From Streptomyces sp. WAC 01529 (GTDB lineage Bacteria; Actinomycetota; Actinomycetes; Streptomycetales; Streptomycetaceae), in NCBI RefSeq assembly GCF_003945545.1, contig NZ_CP029617.1:6847001-6911000 (forward strand): a stretch of 64,000 bases of DNA, written 5' to 3'. Shown piece by piece: positions 32,651 to 45,140 of the stretch; within the stretch, counting starts at the first letter, position 1; each line of letters opens with the position of its first letter. The notes below the pieces were generated by a model. The model ran no database searches. It was not told the origin of the DNA and worked only from the letters and a program-made list of their open reading frames with translations. The position numbers and the translations under genes are program-made.

Positions 32651-32836
32651 GTTACGTTGCGTAGCCATGCGCTGATGAGGGCAGCTGCGCCGTTAGACGT
32701 GGAACAGGGTGGGCGCGAGAGAAGCGACTGGAGCAGCGGAGCGGCGCATTCTCCCCAGATTCTCCCCAGAGGGCCAGAACGACCGCTCCGTAACGTTCGC
32801 GGACGCGAATCGATGTCGGCGTACCCGGCTAAACCT
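32651..32836. other. Probable right attachment region (attR)
   Basis: 186 bp between the integrase terminator and the 3' end of the corA-like gene. It holds the exact tandem repeat ATTCTCCCCAG (32748-32758, 32759-32769), the kind of small direct repeat bound by integrase arms. No tRNA gene or tRNA 3' end is recognisable here. The core att cannot be fixed without the left end of the element. Confidence 0.45.
32748..32769. repeat. 11-bp tandem repeat near int
   Basis: Two exact head-to-tail copies of ATTCTCCCCAG, 138 bp after the integrase stop. Candidate integrase arm-type sites. Confidence 0.6.
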
Positions 32837-33997
32837 CTACAGCCAGTCCCGTTTCTTGAAGATCACGTACAGGCTCGAACACACCAATGCCATCAGCAGG
32901 ATTGCGAAAGGATAGCCGTACACCCAGTGCAGCTCGGGCATGTGATCGAAGTTCATGCCGTAGATCGTTCCCACGAGTGTGGGTGCAAACAGAATGGCCG
33001 CCCACGACGAGATCTTCTTGATCTCCTCGTTCTGTTCGAAGCCCGCCTCCGCCAGCGCCCGCATCTCCGCGTTCTGCTGCTGCGTCACCAGCGTCGCGTT
33101 GACCGTGAGGATGTCGGTCAGGGCCTGGCGGAAGCCGTCGACGCGTTCGCTGGTGTGGGTGACGTGGTCGGCCACGTCCCGTAGGTAGCGCTGGAGTTCC
33201 TCGTCCGTGCCGTACTTCGCGAAGCCCGCCATCAGGGCGTGCAGCATGCCGACCAGGGGGCGGGTGGCGCGCTGGAACTCGACCATTTCGCGCGAGAGTT
33301 CGTAGATGCGGCGGGAGACCTCCGGGTCGCCGCTGAAGACCTCGGTCTCGATCTCGTCGATGTCGTTCTGGACGCCCGCGACGACCGGGGCGTAGCCGTC
33401 GACCACCGCGTCGAGGATCGCGTAGAGCACCGCCTCGGGGCCGAGTTTGAGGAGGTCGGGGGTCTCCTCCATGCGGCGGCGGACCCCGGACAGGTCGGGG
33501 GCCGCGGCATGCCGGACCGTGATGACGAAGTCGGGGCCCACGAAGACGTGCAACTAGCCGAAGTCGACCTCCTCGGGGGCGTCGAGGTAGCGGGCGGCGC
33601 GCAGGACGACGAAGAGCGTCTCGCCGTACCGCTCCAGCTTCGGGCGCTGGTGGGCCTCCATCGCGTCCTCGACAGCCAGCTCGTGCAGGTCGAACTCGGC
33701 GGCCAGGGAAAGGAGTTCGTCCTCCGTCGGCCGGGCGAGGCCGATCCACGCCATGCCGTCCCGCTGCTCGCGCAGCTCACGGAACGTGTCCGCGAGGGAG
33801 GAGGGCGTCGCCACGCGGACTCCCTCGCGGTACAGCGCCGCCTCCACGACACTGCCCGCCTCCCGATTCGCCGCGGTGGGACCGGAGGGCGGTGCGGGCC
33901 GGGTCTCCTCGGGCGGCGGGGCCGCCGGGGGCCGCGTCGCGCGCCGCCACGCGTGCTTCTTCGCGGGCGATGCCGGACGGGGTCGGCGCTCCGCCAT
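32837..33997 (-). pseudogene. corA: CorA-type Mg2+/Co2+ transporter gene with in-frame amber codon
   Basis: One continuous reading frame of 386 codons encodes a CorA protein, interrupted by a single TAG at 33554-33556. The upstream part ends ...DAPEEVDFG and the downstream part resumes LHVFVGPDFVITV in the same frame. The C-terminus keeps the family signature YGMNF and two membrane helices (AAILFAPTLVGTIYGMNF, YPFAILLMALVCSSLYVIF). In relatives I expect Glu at the TAG position (DFGELHVFVG), so a GAG to TAG change is likely. Either a true nonsense mutation or a sequence error. The TTG after the stop could restart translation but would give a protein lacking the N-terminal domain. Confidence 0.8.
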
Positions 33998-34243
33998 GCT
34001 GGCCGCCTCCAGGTTGATGAGTCGTTGACTCGAGTCGAGTGTGAGTCGAGTCGCGTGCGAGTCGGTGTCGAACGTATGGTCTAGATGGCCATTGAGCAGG
34101 ATATACGTCCTAAAAGGCGCGGGCGGGCAGCGCGGCCCCTCGGAGAAGCGGTCGGCCTGCGGCGTGCCTCGTGAGGCGCACTACCCCCGCGCCGGCCCCC
34201 TTGCGGACCGTACGTGTCCGCAACCCCCGCTAGCGTGACCCGC
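33998..34243. promoter_or_regulatory. Divergent promoter region of corA and the winged-helix gene
   Basis: Contains GACTCGAGTC, a perfect palindrome at 34027-34036, within a cluster of GAGTCG words (34020-34065) upstream of corA. On the other side a TAGCGT (34231-34236) lies 7 bp before the ATG at 34244, consistent with a leaderless transcript. Confidence 0.4.
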
Positions 34244-35446
34244 ATGACCAAGACGACCAGGGCCCGGACCGGCACCGCCCCCGTGCTGGGGGCCCGCGCG
34301 CTCAACCGGGCCACGCTCGACCGGCAGCTTCTCCTGCGCCGCTCCCGCGATCTGTCCGTCAAGGACGCCGTCGCCCATCTCGTCGGCCTCCAGGCGCAGA
34401 ACGTCAAACCGCCCTACTACGCCCTCGCCGCACGCCTGGAGGACTTCGACCCCGCCGAACTCTCCGCGCTCCTGGAAGCGCGCGAGCTGGTCCGCATGGT
34501 CACCCTGCGCTCCACCATCCATCTGCACACCGCCGACGACGCCCGCACACTGCGGCCGTTCGTACAGGACGCACTCGCACGCGAACTGGGCGTGTTCCGC
34601 GACGGGCTCACCGGCGTCGACCTGCACGAACTCGCCGGGATCGCCCGCGAGGCCGTCGAGGCCGAGCCCCGCACGATGAAACAGCTCCGCGAGATCCTGC
34701 TCGTGCGGTGGCCCGGCGCCGACCCGCAGTCCCTCGCCGTCGCCGCGCGCTGCCTGCTGCCGCTGGTCCAGGTGACCCCGCGCGGGCTGTGGCGGCGCAG
34801 CGGGCAGGTCTGCCTCACTACCCTCGAACACTGGCTCGGGGGTACGGACGCCGAGGCGCCGTCCCCGGACACCCCCACCCCCGACGCCACCGTCCTGCGC
34901 TATCTCGCCGCCTTCGGGCCCGCCTCCGTCAAGGACATGCAGACCTGGGCGCGGCTCACCCGTATGCGGGAGGTCTTCGAACGGCTGCGGCCACGCCTGC
35001 GGACGTTCCGCGACGAGAACGGCGTCGAACTGTTCGACCTGCCCGACGCGCCGCGCCCCGCCGCGGACACCCCGGCTCCGCCCCGCTTCCTCCCCGAGTT
35101 CGACAACCTCCTCCTCTCGCACGCCGACCGCACCCGCGTCGTGCCCGCCGCGTACAAGGGGCGTACGTGGAAGGGGAACTTCGCGTACTGCACCTTCCTC
35201 CTCGACGGGTTCCTCGCCGGAGTGTGGCGGCTGGAGGAGGATGCCAGGAGCGGGAGCGCCGTGCTCACCATCGAGCCGTTCGGGAAACCGGGGCGCGCCG
35301 AGCGGGACGCGCTGACGCGGGAGGCCGAGCGGATGCTGACGCGGATCGCCGAGACCCCGGCTGCGGCAGCGGCGGCGGCAGCGTCTTCGTCCGCCTCGTC
35401 CTCGGCCTCGTACGACATTCGCTTCGGGGTCGTCGTCGGAAGCTGA
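34244..35446 (+). CDS. Winged-helix DNA-binding domain protein (HTH_42/AlkZ-like)
   Basis: 400 aa of the winged-helix HTH_42 family, related to AlkZ/YcaQ DNA glycosylases. Visible hallmarks are VAHLVGLQAQNVKPPYYALAARL, MVTLRSTIHLHTADDA, CLTTLEHWLG and FLPEFDNLLLSHADRTRVVP. The AlkZ catalytic QxQ appears as LQAQN. The C-terminus contains an Ala/Ser run (near residues 373-392), which is unusual. ATG 34244 is chosen over an in-frame upstream start because of the -10-like TAGCGT just before it. Confidence 0.8.
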   Translation: MTKTTRARTGTAPVLGARALNRATLDRQLLLRRSRDLSVKDAVAHLVGLQAQNVKPPYYALAARLEDFDPAELSALLEARELVRMVTLRSTIHLHTADDARTLRPFVQDALARELGVFRDGLTGVDLHELAGIAREAVEAEPRTMKQLREILLVRWPGADPQSLAVAARCLLPLVQVTPRGLWRRSGQVCLTTLEHWLGGTDAEAPSPDTPTPDATVLRYLAAFGPASVKDMQTWARLTRMREVFERLRPRLRTFRDENGVELFDLPDAPRPAADTPAPPRFLPEFDNLLLSHADRTRVVPAAYKGRTWKGNFAYCTFLLDGFLAGVWRLEEDARSGSAVLTIEPFGKPGRAERDALTREAERMLTRIAETPAAAAAAAASSSASSSASYDIRFGVVVGS

Positions 35447-35581
35447 GCCGCCGCCGCGACCGCGGGCTGCCGCCGGCCGCGGCCGCCGTATGGCGACACC
35501 CTGCTTCGGGGGTAGTGGGACAGCGTCACGGACTACACGATGTTACGTAGCCGAAGTGGTCCCGGATATCAGGAGTGAGCT

Positions 35582-37123
<1,542 letters not shown>

Positions 37124-37572
37124 CGACGCGTCGGCGTCCTCATCACGTCCCCTTCGGCGACGATTCGGCATGACGTCCCCTTCGGCGGCGATTCGGCACG
37201 CCTTCAATGAACCTGCACATCGAATGCGCAGTCCGGTCACGCAATTCGACGCATGCACCGCACGAATTCCCGTGCAGGGGCCATAGAAAGCTCTCTTTGG
37301 CGGGAGAGTGTCCGATTTGTTGAAGGGAGTACCGCCGTGCGGTCGATTCCCTTCTGTGAATGTTGTGAAGGAGCTGCCACCTCGCGGTGAAACCGCCTGC
37401 ACGCAGCGGAGATGCGCCGTCACAACCTCACCTGACGGGCGCTTCATCGATTGGATGTGCGAGCTGCGAACGTGCTTTGATCCTGGCCCACGCGGAATTC
37501 GCCCCGCAGGTAAGGCGGATTCCGCTGGTTGGAAACACCTTTGCGACATTCATGAGAAGGGCAGCTCACACC
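37124..37572. other. 449-bp region upstream of the peptide gene
   Basis: Holds the 28-bp tandem repeat at 37145-37200 and then lower-GC sequence, presumably the promoter of the precursor gene. No convincing ORF. A TTGTGAAGGAG at 37355-37365 resembles a ribosome-binding site, but the following frame is not protein-like. Confidence 0.4.
37145..37200. repeat. 28-bp tandem repeat
   Basis: Two adjacent 28-bp copies (37145-37172, 37173-37200) differing at two positions, between the acyl-CoA synthetase and the bacteriocin-like locus. Contains CCCCTTCGGCG. Function unknown. Confidence 0.75.
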
Positions 37573-37800
37573 ATGAACAACACCCCGCAGGTCGAGACCC
37601 TCGAAATCTCCGACGCCGACCTCGACAACGTCTCCGGTGGCCTCGTCGCCCAGGTCGCGGGCAACGTCACCAGCACCGCCGACTCGATCGCCCCGGTCTC
37701 CGGCGTGGTCGCCGGTGTCGCCGGCACCGTCGAGAACGTCACCGGCGTGAACGTCGGCGCCGTCACGGGCCTGGCCTCCGGCCTGACCGCCGGTCTCTGA
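37573..37800 (+). CDS. Double-glycine precursor peptide of an NHLP-type export system
   Basis: 75-aa prepeptide. Residues 1-22 form a classical leader ending ISDADLDNVSGG, the cleavage site for C39 peptidases. The predicted 53-residue core is extremely hydrophobic and rich in Gly, Val, Ala and Thr, has no Cys, and contains glycine-zipper-like spacing (GVVAGVAGTVENVTG..., ending GLASGLTAGL). This suggests a membrane-active or self-assembling peptide rather than a lanthipeptide. GAAGGG lies upstream, and a start 7 codons earlier is possible. The exporter genes follow after a hairpin. Confidence 0.85.
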   Translation: MNNTPQVETLEISDADLDNVSGGLVAQVAGNVTSTADSIAPVSGVVAGVAGTVENVTGVNVGAVTGLASGLTAGL

Positions 37801-37830
37801 GCCTTCCGCTCACCGAGACACCGTGATCCC

Positions 37831-37861
37831 TGAGCCCCGGAGCCACTGGTTCCGGGGCTCA
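37831..37861 (+). terminator. Hairpin between precursor and export genes
   Basis: Exact 10-bp arms (37831-37840, 37852-37861) with an 11-nt loop, 31 bp after the precursor stop. It probably acts as a partial terminator so that precursor mRNA exceeds transporter mRNA. The following 100 bp contain repeated GGGCCCAG words. Confidence 0.65.
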
Positions 37862-37983
37862 CGGACGCCACGGGCAAGCCGTCGCGGGCCCAGTAGGTCA
37901 GGCGGGCCCAGCAGGCCCAGCGGGCCGAGCCGTCACAGGCCAACCGGGCCAAGCGGCCCCCGGCACAGTAAGGGAAGCGTTCC

Positions 37984-38786
37984 GTGCAGTTCCGCCAACA
38001 GGCCCTGTCCAAGCTGCAGTCGCCCGAGGAACTCGACCTGCCGGTGCGCTACGCCCGCCCCCAGGGCCTGCTCGTCCTCGCCGTCACCCTCGTCGTCATG
38101 GCCGCCGCGAGCGTCTGGGCCGTCACCGGCTCGGTCTCCTCGACCCTCAGGGCGCCCGGCATCCTCACGCACGGCCAGGGCAGTTACGTCCTCCAGAGCC
38201 CCGTCACCGGCCAGGTGACCCGCGTCCTCGCCGAGGAGGGCAAGCGCGTCGCCGCGGACGCTCCCGTGCTCGAAGTCCGTACGGACCGGGGCGACAGGGT
38301 CGTACGCGCCCTCGCCGCGGGCCGCGTGACCACACTCGTCGCGAAGATCGGCACCGTCGTCACCACCGGCGCCGACGTCGCGACCGTCGAGCGCGTGGCG
38401 GGCCCCGGGGATCCGCTTCTCGCCATGCTCTACGTGCCCGCCGACAGCGCGGCCACCGTCCCCGTCGGCGCCTCGGTGGACCTCACCGTCCAGTCCGTGC
38501 CCACCCAGGAGTACGGCACGCTGCGCGGTCGCGTGAAGGCGATCGGGAGGGCGGCGCAGACCCGGCAGAAGATCACCGGCTTCCTCGGCGACGAGGAGCT
38601 GGCCGGGCAGTTCACCAAGGACGGGCCGCCCGTGGCCGTCCTCGTGCGGCTCCAGAAGTCACCCCGCGCCACGTCCGGCTACACGTGGTCCACTTCCGGC
38701 GGCCCACCCTTCGCGCTCACCTCCATGACCCCGGCCACCGGCGCCCTCCACCTCGCCGAGCAGCGCCCGATCGATTGGCTGCTTCC

Positions 38787-38790
<4 letters not shown>
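37984..38790 (+). CDS. HlyD-like NHLP secretion adaptor
   Basis: 268-aa periplasmic-adaptor-type protein. A short cytoplasmic N-terminus is followed by one membrane segment (LLVLAVTLVVMAAASVWAVTG, ~30-50) and a lipoyl-like half-motif (GSYVLQSPVTGQVTRVLAEEGKRVAADAPVLEV). It matches the NHLP bacteriocin secretion proteins that accompany the two ABC transporters downstream. The GTG start at 37984 has AAGGGAAG upstream. The stop overlaps the next start (GTGA). In a Gram-positive cell it would link the ABC pump to the cell wall space. Confidence 0.8.
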
Positions 38791-41114
<2,324 letters not shown>

Positions 41115-41115
41115 G

Positions 41116-43974
41116 GTGACCCAGGAGCAGTACGTCCCCGCGCACGACACGGTCGCCGCCGCCTTCGGCGGGCTCGGCACGCCGGTCGACTGCGCGGGTC
41201 TGCGCAGCGTCCACCTGGAGGGCCCGCAGGTGCTGTGGCTCGTCGTGGCGGGCGCGCTCGACCTGTTCGCCGTCGACGCCGTGCAGCAGGGCCACTGGCA
41301 CTTCCTCGGCCGCCTCGAACCGGGCACCCTCCTCCTCGGCCCCGTCGAAGGCCCCCAGCACACCCTCGTCGGCCGCCCCCTGGCGGGCTGCGAGCTGCGC
41401 CGCGTCCCGCTGCGCGAGCTGTACCGCCCCGACTACGGCGACGCCTGGGCGTACGAGCAGCAGTACCCCACGGCGTACGACACCCAGGACGCGGCCCTGA
41501 GCCTCCTTGAGCACGCCTTCGCACTCGGCATCGGGCGCGGCCACCGAGTCCTGTTCGAAGCCCCGCTCGACGGCCGCACCCTGGGCGAGGACCCCGACGG
41601 CGCCGTCACCGACGACGACATCCTCTGGATGCCGGTCGCGCCGGGCAGCGTGCGGTACGGCTCCGCCTACAGCGCCGAGGCCGCGGGCGATCTGCTCGTG
41701 GACCCCGCGATGTGGCAGCGCATGGTCAACCAGCAGTACCGACTGCTCGCCACGCTCGACCGCTGGATCGAACGCCTTGAGCGGGCCCACGAGGACCGCA
41801 CGGCGGCCGGTATCAAGGCGGGCGAGAACGTCCGCGAGCAGGCCGACCGGACCCTCATCGCCTCCATCGGGCGCGCGGGCAGGGGCAGTTCACGCCGAGT
41901 CGGCGCGCGGGGCGGCGATGACGCCACGTACGCGGCCTGCCGTCTTGTCGCCGAGGCGGCGGGCATCACGCTGACCGGCCGGGCGGACGGCGGCGCGGTG
42001 AACGACCGGCTCGACCCGGTGGAGCGGATCGCGGTGGCCTCCCGGATCCGCACCCGCGCGGTGCGGCTCGACGGGCGCTGGTGGCGCGAGTACGCGGGCC
42101 CGCTGGTGGGGCACCGGGCCGCGAGCGGCGCGCCGGTCGCGTTGCTGTGGCGGCGCGGCGGCTACGAGTCGGTGCATGCCACCTCCGAGCGGCGCACCCG
42201 CGTCGACAAGACCAACGCGGACGAGTTCGAGCCGCAGGCCGTCATGTTCTACCGGCCGCTGCCCGAGCGGAGACTGACGCCGTGGCGGCTCTTCCGCTTC
42301 AGCCTGCGGGGCACCGCCGGCGATGTGCGCAACCTCGCGCTCGCCTCGCTCGTGACGGTCGCGATCGGTGCGCTGGTGCCGATCGCGACGGGGCAGGTGC
42401 TCGGCGTGTTTGTGCCGAACGCGGAGAAGAGCCTCATCGTCCAGGTCTCCGTCGCCGTCATGATCACCAGCATCGTCTCGGCGGCGTTCATGCTGCTCCA
42501 GAACCTCACCATCCTGCGGCTGGAGGGCCGCATGGAGAGCGCGCTCCAACCAGCCGTCTGGGACCGGCTTCTGCGGCTGCCCACCCGCTTCTTCACCTCC
42601 CGCTCCACCGGTGAACTGGCGAGCGCGGCCATGGGCGTCAGCGCCATTCGCCGGGTCCTTTCGGGCATCGGCCCCGTCGCCCTCCAGTCGAGCACGGTCG
42701 GCGCGATGAACCTCGTCCTGCTGCTGCTCTACAGCGTCCCCCTCGCCCTGGCCGCGCTGGCGATGCTCGCCGTCATCGCCACCGTCTTCCTCGCCCTCGG
42801 CCTGTGGGAACTGCGCTGGCAGCGGCGCCTGGTCGAGCTGGGCAACAAGCTCAACAACCAGGCCTTCCAGACCCTGCGCGGCCTGCCCAAACTCCGGGTG
42901 GCAGGCGCGGAGAGCTTCGCGTACGCGGCCTGGGCGGGGGAGTTCGCCCGCAGCCGCGAGCTGCAACAGCGGGCGGGCCGCGTCAAGAACGCCACGACGG
43001 TCCTGAACGCCGTCTACCTCCCCCTGTGCACGCTCGTCATGTTCATGCTCCTCGCGGGCCCGGCCCGCGGCAGCCTGACCGCGGGGGAGTTCCTCACCTT
43101 CAGCACCGCCGTGACGATGCTGCTCACCTCCGTCACCCAGCTCACCGGCGCGCTCATCTCGGCGGCCTCGGTGCTGCCGATGTTCGAGCAGATCAAGCCG
43201 GTCCTCGACGAGGCTCCGGAGGTGCGGGAGTCGAGCACTCAGCCGGGAGAGCTGCAGGGCGGTATCGAGGCCCGCGGCCTGTCCTTCCGCTACACCGACG
43301 ACGGCCCCCTCGTCCTCGACGACGTGTCGCTGACCATCCGCCCGGGCGAGTTCGTCGCCGTCGTCGGCCCCAGCGGCTGCGGCAAGTCGACGCTGCTGCG
43401 CCTGCTCATCGGCTTCGACAGGCCGGTGGCGGGCAGTGTGCTCTACGACGGTCAGGACCTGGCCGCCCTCGACCAGTCGGCCGTACGCCGCCAGTGCGGG
43501 GTCGTCCTGCAGAACGCCCAGCCGCTCAGCGGCTCGATCCTGGACTGCATCCGCGGCGCGGAGTCGTTCACACAGGAGGAGGCGTGGGAGGCCGCCGCGA
43601 TGGCGGGCCTCGCCGAGGACATCAAGCGGATGCCGATGGGCCTGCACACGATGATCTCCGGCGGCGGCGCGGTCTCGGGCGGGCAGCGCCAGCGGCTGAT
43701 GATCGCCCAGGCCCTGATCCGCCGCCCGCGCGTCCTCTTCTTCGACGAGGCGACGAGCGCCCTGGACAACGAGACGCAGCGCACGGTCATCGACAGCACC
43801 CGCGCCCTCAACGCCACACGCGTCGTGATCGCCCACCGCCTCTCCACCGTCATGGACGCCGACCGGGTGGTCGTCATGGCGGAGGGCCGGATCGTGCAAC
43901 AGGGCCCGCCCGCGCAGCTGTTGGCGGACACGTCCGGTCGCCTGCACGAACTGGTGCGCCGTCAGATGCGGTGA
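41116..43974 (+). CDS. Second NHLP-family ABC transporter (no peptidase)
   Basis: 952 aa. It starts with GTG two bases after the previous stop. The first ~390 residues are a long cytoplasmic region with a cyclic-nucleotide-binding-like beta segment (SVHLEGPQVLWLVVAGALDLFAV, GPQHTLVGRPLAGCELRRVP). The membrane domain (~400-690) and ABC domain (Walker A GPSGCGKST, signature VSGGQRQRLMIAQAL, Walker B VLFFDEATSALDN) follow. This protein and the C39 transporter form the paired exporter typical of NHLP systems, probably as a heterodimer. Confidence 0.9.
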   Translation: MTQEQYVPAHDTVAAAFGGLGTPVDCAGLRSVHLEGPQVLWLVVAGALDLFAVDAVQQGHWHFLGRLEPGTLLLGPVEGPQHTLVGRPLAGCELRRVPLRELYRPDYGDAWAYEQQYPTAYDTQDAALSLLEHAFALGIGRGHRVLFEAPLDGRTLGEDPDGAVTDDDILWMPVAPGSVRYGSAYSAEAAGDLLVDPAMWQRMVNQQYRLLATLDRWIERLERAHEDRTAAGIKAGENVREQADRTLIASIGRAGRGSSRRVGARGGDDATYAACRLVAEAAGITLTGRADGGAVNDRLDPVERIAVASRIRTRAVRLDGRWWREYAGPLVGHRAASGAPVALLWRRGGYESVHATSERRTRVDKTNADEFEPQAVMFYRPLPERRLTPWRLFRFSLRGTAGDVRNLALASLVTVAIGALVPIATGQVLGVFVPNAEKSLIVQVSVAVMITSIVSAAFMLLQNLTILRLEGRMESALQPAVWDRLLRLPTRFFTSRSTGELASAAMGVSAIRRVLSGIGPVALQSSTVGAMNLVLLLLYSVPLALAALAMLAVIATVFLALGLWELRWQRRLVELGNKLNNQAFQTLRGLPKLRVAGAESFAYAAWAGEFARSRELQQRAGRVKNATTVLNAVYLPLCTLVMFMLLAGPARGSLTAGEFLTFSTAVTMLLTSVTQLTGALISAASVLPMFEQIKPVLDEAPEVRESSTQPGELQGGIEARGLSFRYTDDGPLVLDDVSLTIRPGEFVAVVGPSGCGKSTLLRLLIGFDRPVAGSVLYDGQDLAALDQSAVRRQCGVVLQNAQPLSGSILDCIRGAESFTQEEAWEAAAMAGLAEDIKRMPMGLHTMISGGGAVSGGQRQRLMIAQALIRRPRVLFFDEATSALDNETQRTVIDSTRALNATRVVIAHRLSTVMDADRVVVMAEGRIVQQGPPAQLLADTSGRLHELVRRQMR

Positions 43975-44006
43975 CTCAGTCGTCCAGATGCGGTGACTCA
44001 GTCGTC
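43963..44006. repeat. Exact 22-bp tandem duplication across a convergent gene junction
   Basis: Copies 43963-43984 and 43985-44006 are identical. The first contains the plus-strand stop of the ABC transporter, and the second contains the minus-strand stop of the DUF5954 gene (43998-44000). A recent duplication that still leaves both stops in place. Confidence 0.9.
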
Positions 44007-45017
44007 GGGGAGGAGCCTGCCGTCCTCGTCCATCGTGGGATGCATCTTCATGGGGCCGTAGGAGTCCACGTCCGAGGGGCGGGGCGGCTCCGGGCCGTCG
44101 GGGCCGACGCGGACGAGCCGTTCGGTACGGCAGATGCGGTACAGGGAGTCGCCCACGCGCGCCTCGTTGGCGTGGCCCGCGGCCTTGAACTCCTCGGCGG
44201 CACGCGCGTGCGCCGCCCTCTCCTCGGCGTCGAACTGGTGCAGCAGCGGCCAGGACTCCGTCATCGCGTCGTACAGCATCCGGCGGGCGTCGTGCGGGGT
44301 GGGCATCAGCGTGGTCCGCGGCCGCCACCCCTTGTCGCGGCGCTCGGCCACGCCGAAGCCGACGGGCAGCAGGACGATGCCGGGGTGGGTATGGACGGCC
44401 CGCTCGGAGTCCCTGCGCACGTCGGCGGGGAACCGCGCGCCGGTGTAGGTGAACTGCCGCAGCCCCATCTTGAGGGCGCTCGACATGAGGCCCGGCGTGT
44501 CCTCGGTGGGGTCGAGGGCGAAACCGGGGTCCGTGGACGGGGCGTTGTGCCGCCCGGTCCACGAGCGGTCGGCCGGTTCCGGGTCCGTCGGCCGGGGCGG
44601 CTCCAGACCGTCGGCTCCCGTACGCGCGAACTCGTCGCCGCGCACCACGCGGTAGCGCACGCCGCGGACCTCCAGCTCGTTGACGGGCCGGCGTTCGAGG
44701 ATCGCGACCGCCGCCAGCAGATCGCGGCGCTCGGCGGGGTCGTCGGTGTCGTCCTTGGCCTTGAACCACAGCAGCGAGTTGAGCGTGTCCCTCGCCTGCT
44801 GGGCCATGCCGTCCACGATCGGCCTCACCACCCGCCAGTGGGGCCCGGCCGCGGGATCCAGCGCGGCGATGCCGAAGACGGGCCCGCGGACCGCGAGGTG
44901 CGGATAGCGGTACGACGCGTCGACGGCGTCGGCCTCGGTCACCAGCTCGGCGGGATCGTCGCGCTGCACCAAACCGGCGTGGAGCTGGTCCAGTTGTCGC
45001 TTCCAGTCATCACCCAT
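43998..45017 (-). CDS. DUF5954 family protein
   Basis: 339 aa. The opening (DDWKRQLDQLHAGLVQRDDPAELVTEADAVDASYRYPHLAVRGPVFGIA) is characteristic of streptomycete DUF5954 proteins. Two similar segments occur around residues 115-150 and 285-320 (VRGVRYRVVRGDEFARTGADGLEPPRP / VGDSLYRICRTERLVRVGPDGPEPPRP), suggesting an internal duplication. Function unknown. ATG 45017 is chosen. A GTG two codons earlier is possible. Convergent with the peptide exporter, so probably unrelated to it. Confidence 0.75.
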   Translation of the reverse strand: MGDDWKRQLDQLHAGLVQRDDPAELVTEADAVDASYRYPHLAVRGPVFGIAALDPAAGPHWRVVRPIVDGMAQQARDTLNSLLWFKAKDDTDDPAERRDLLAAVAILERRPVNELEVRGVRYRVVRGDEFARTGADGLEPPRPTDPEPADRSWTGRHNAPSTDPGFALDPTEDTPGLMSSALKMGLRQFTYTGARFPADVRRDSERAVHTHPGIVLLPVGFGVAERRDKGWRPRTTLMPTPHDARRMLYDAMTESWPLLHQFDAEERAAHARAAEEFKAAGHANEARVGDSLYRICRTERLVRVGPDGPEPPRPSDVDSYGPMKMHPTMDEDGRLLPDD

Positions 45018-45140
45018 GCGCACATTGTGGTGGCCTCGAAGGGGTGAGCGGGCTCAAATGCCGCAAGTGACCCGGTGTCGCGGCGCGGTGATCACGGGGA
45101 GGGGTAGGCGGCGGAGGATCTCCGGGGCATTCTTGACGCC

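Noticed and set aside
41890..44769. 959-codon minus-strand ORF opposite the second ABC transporter and through DUF5954
   Set aside because: It crosses a convergent gene boundary and gives low-complexity sequence. Both real genes have recognisable motifs in other frames.
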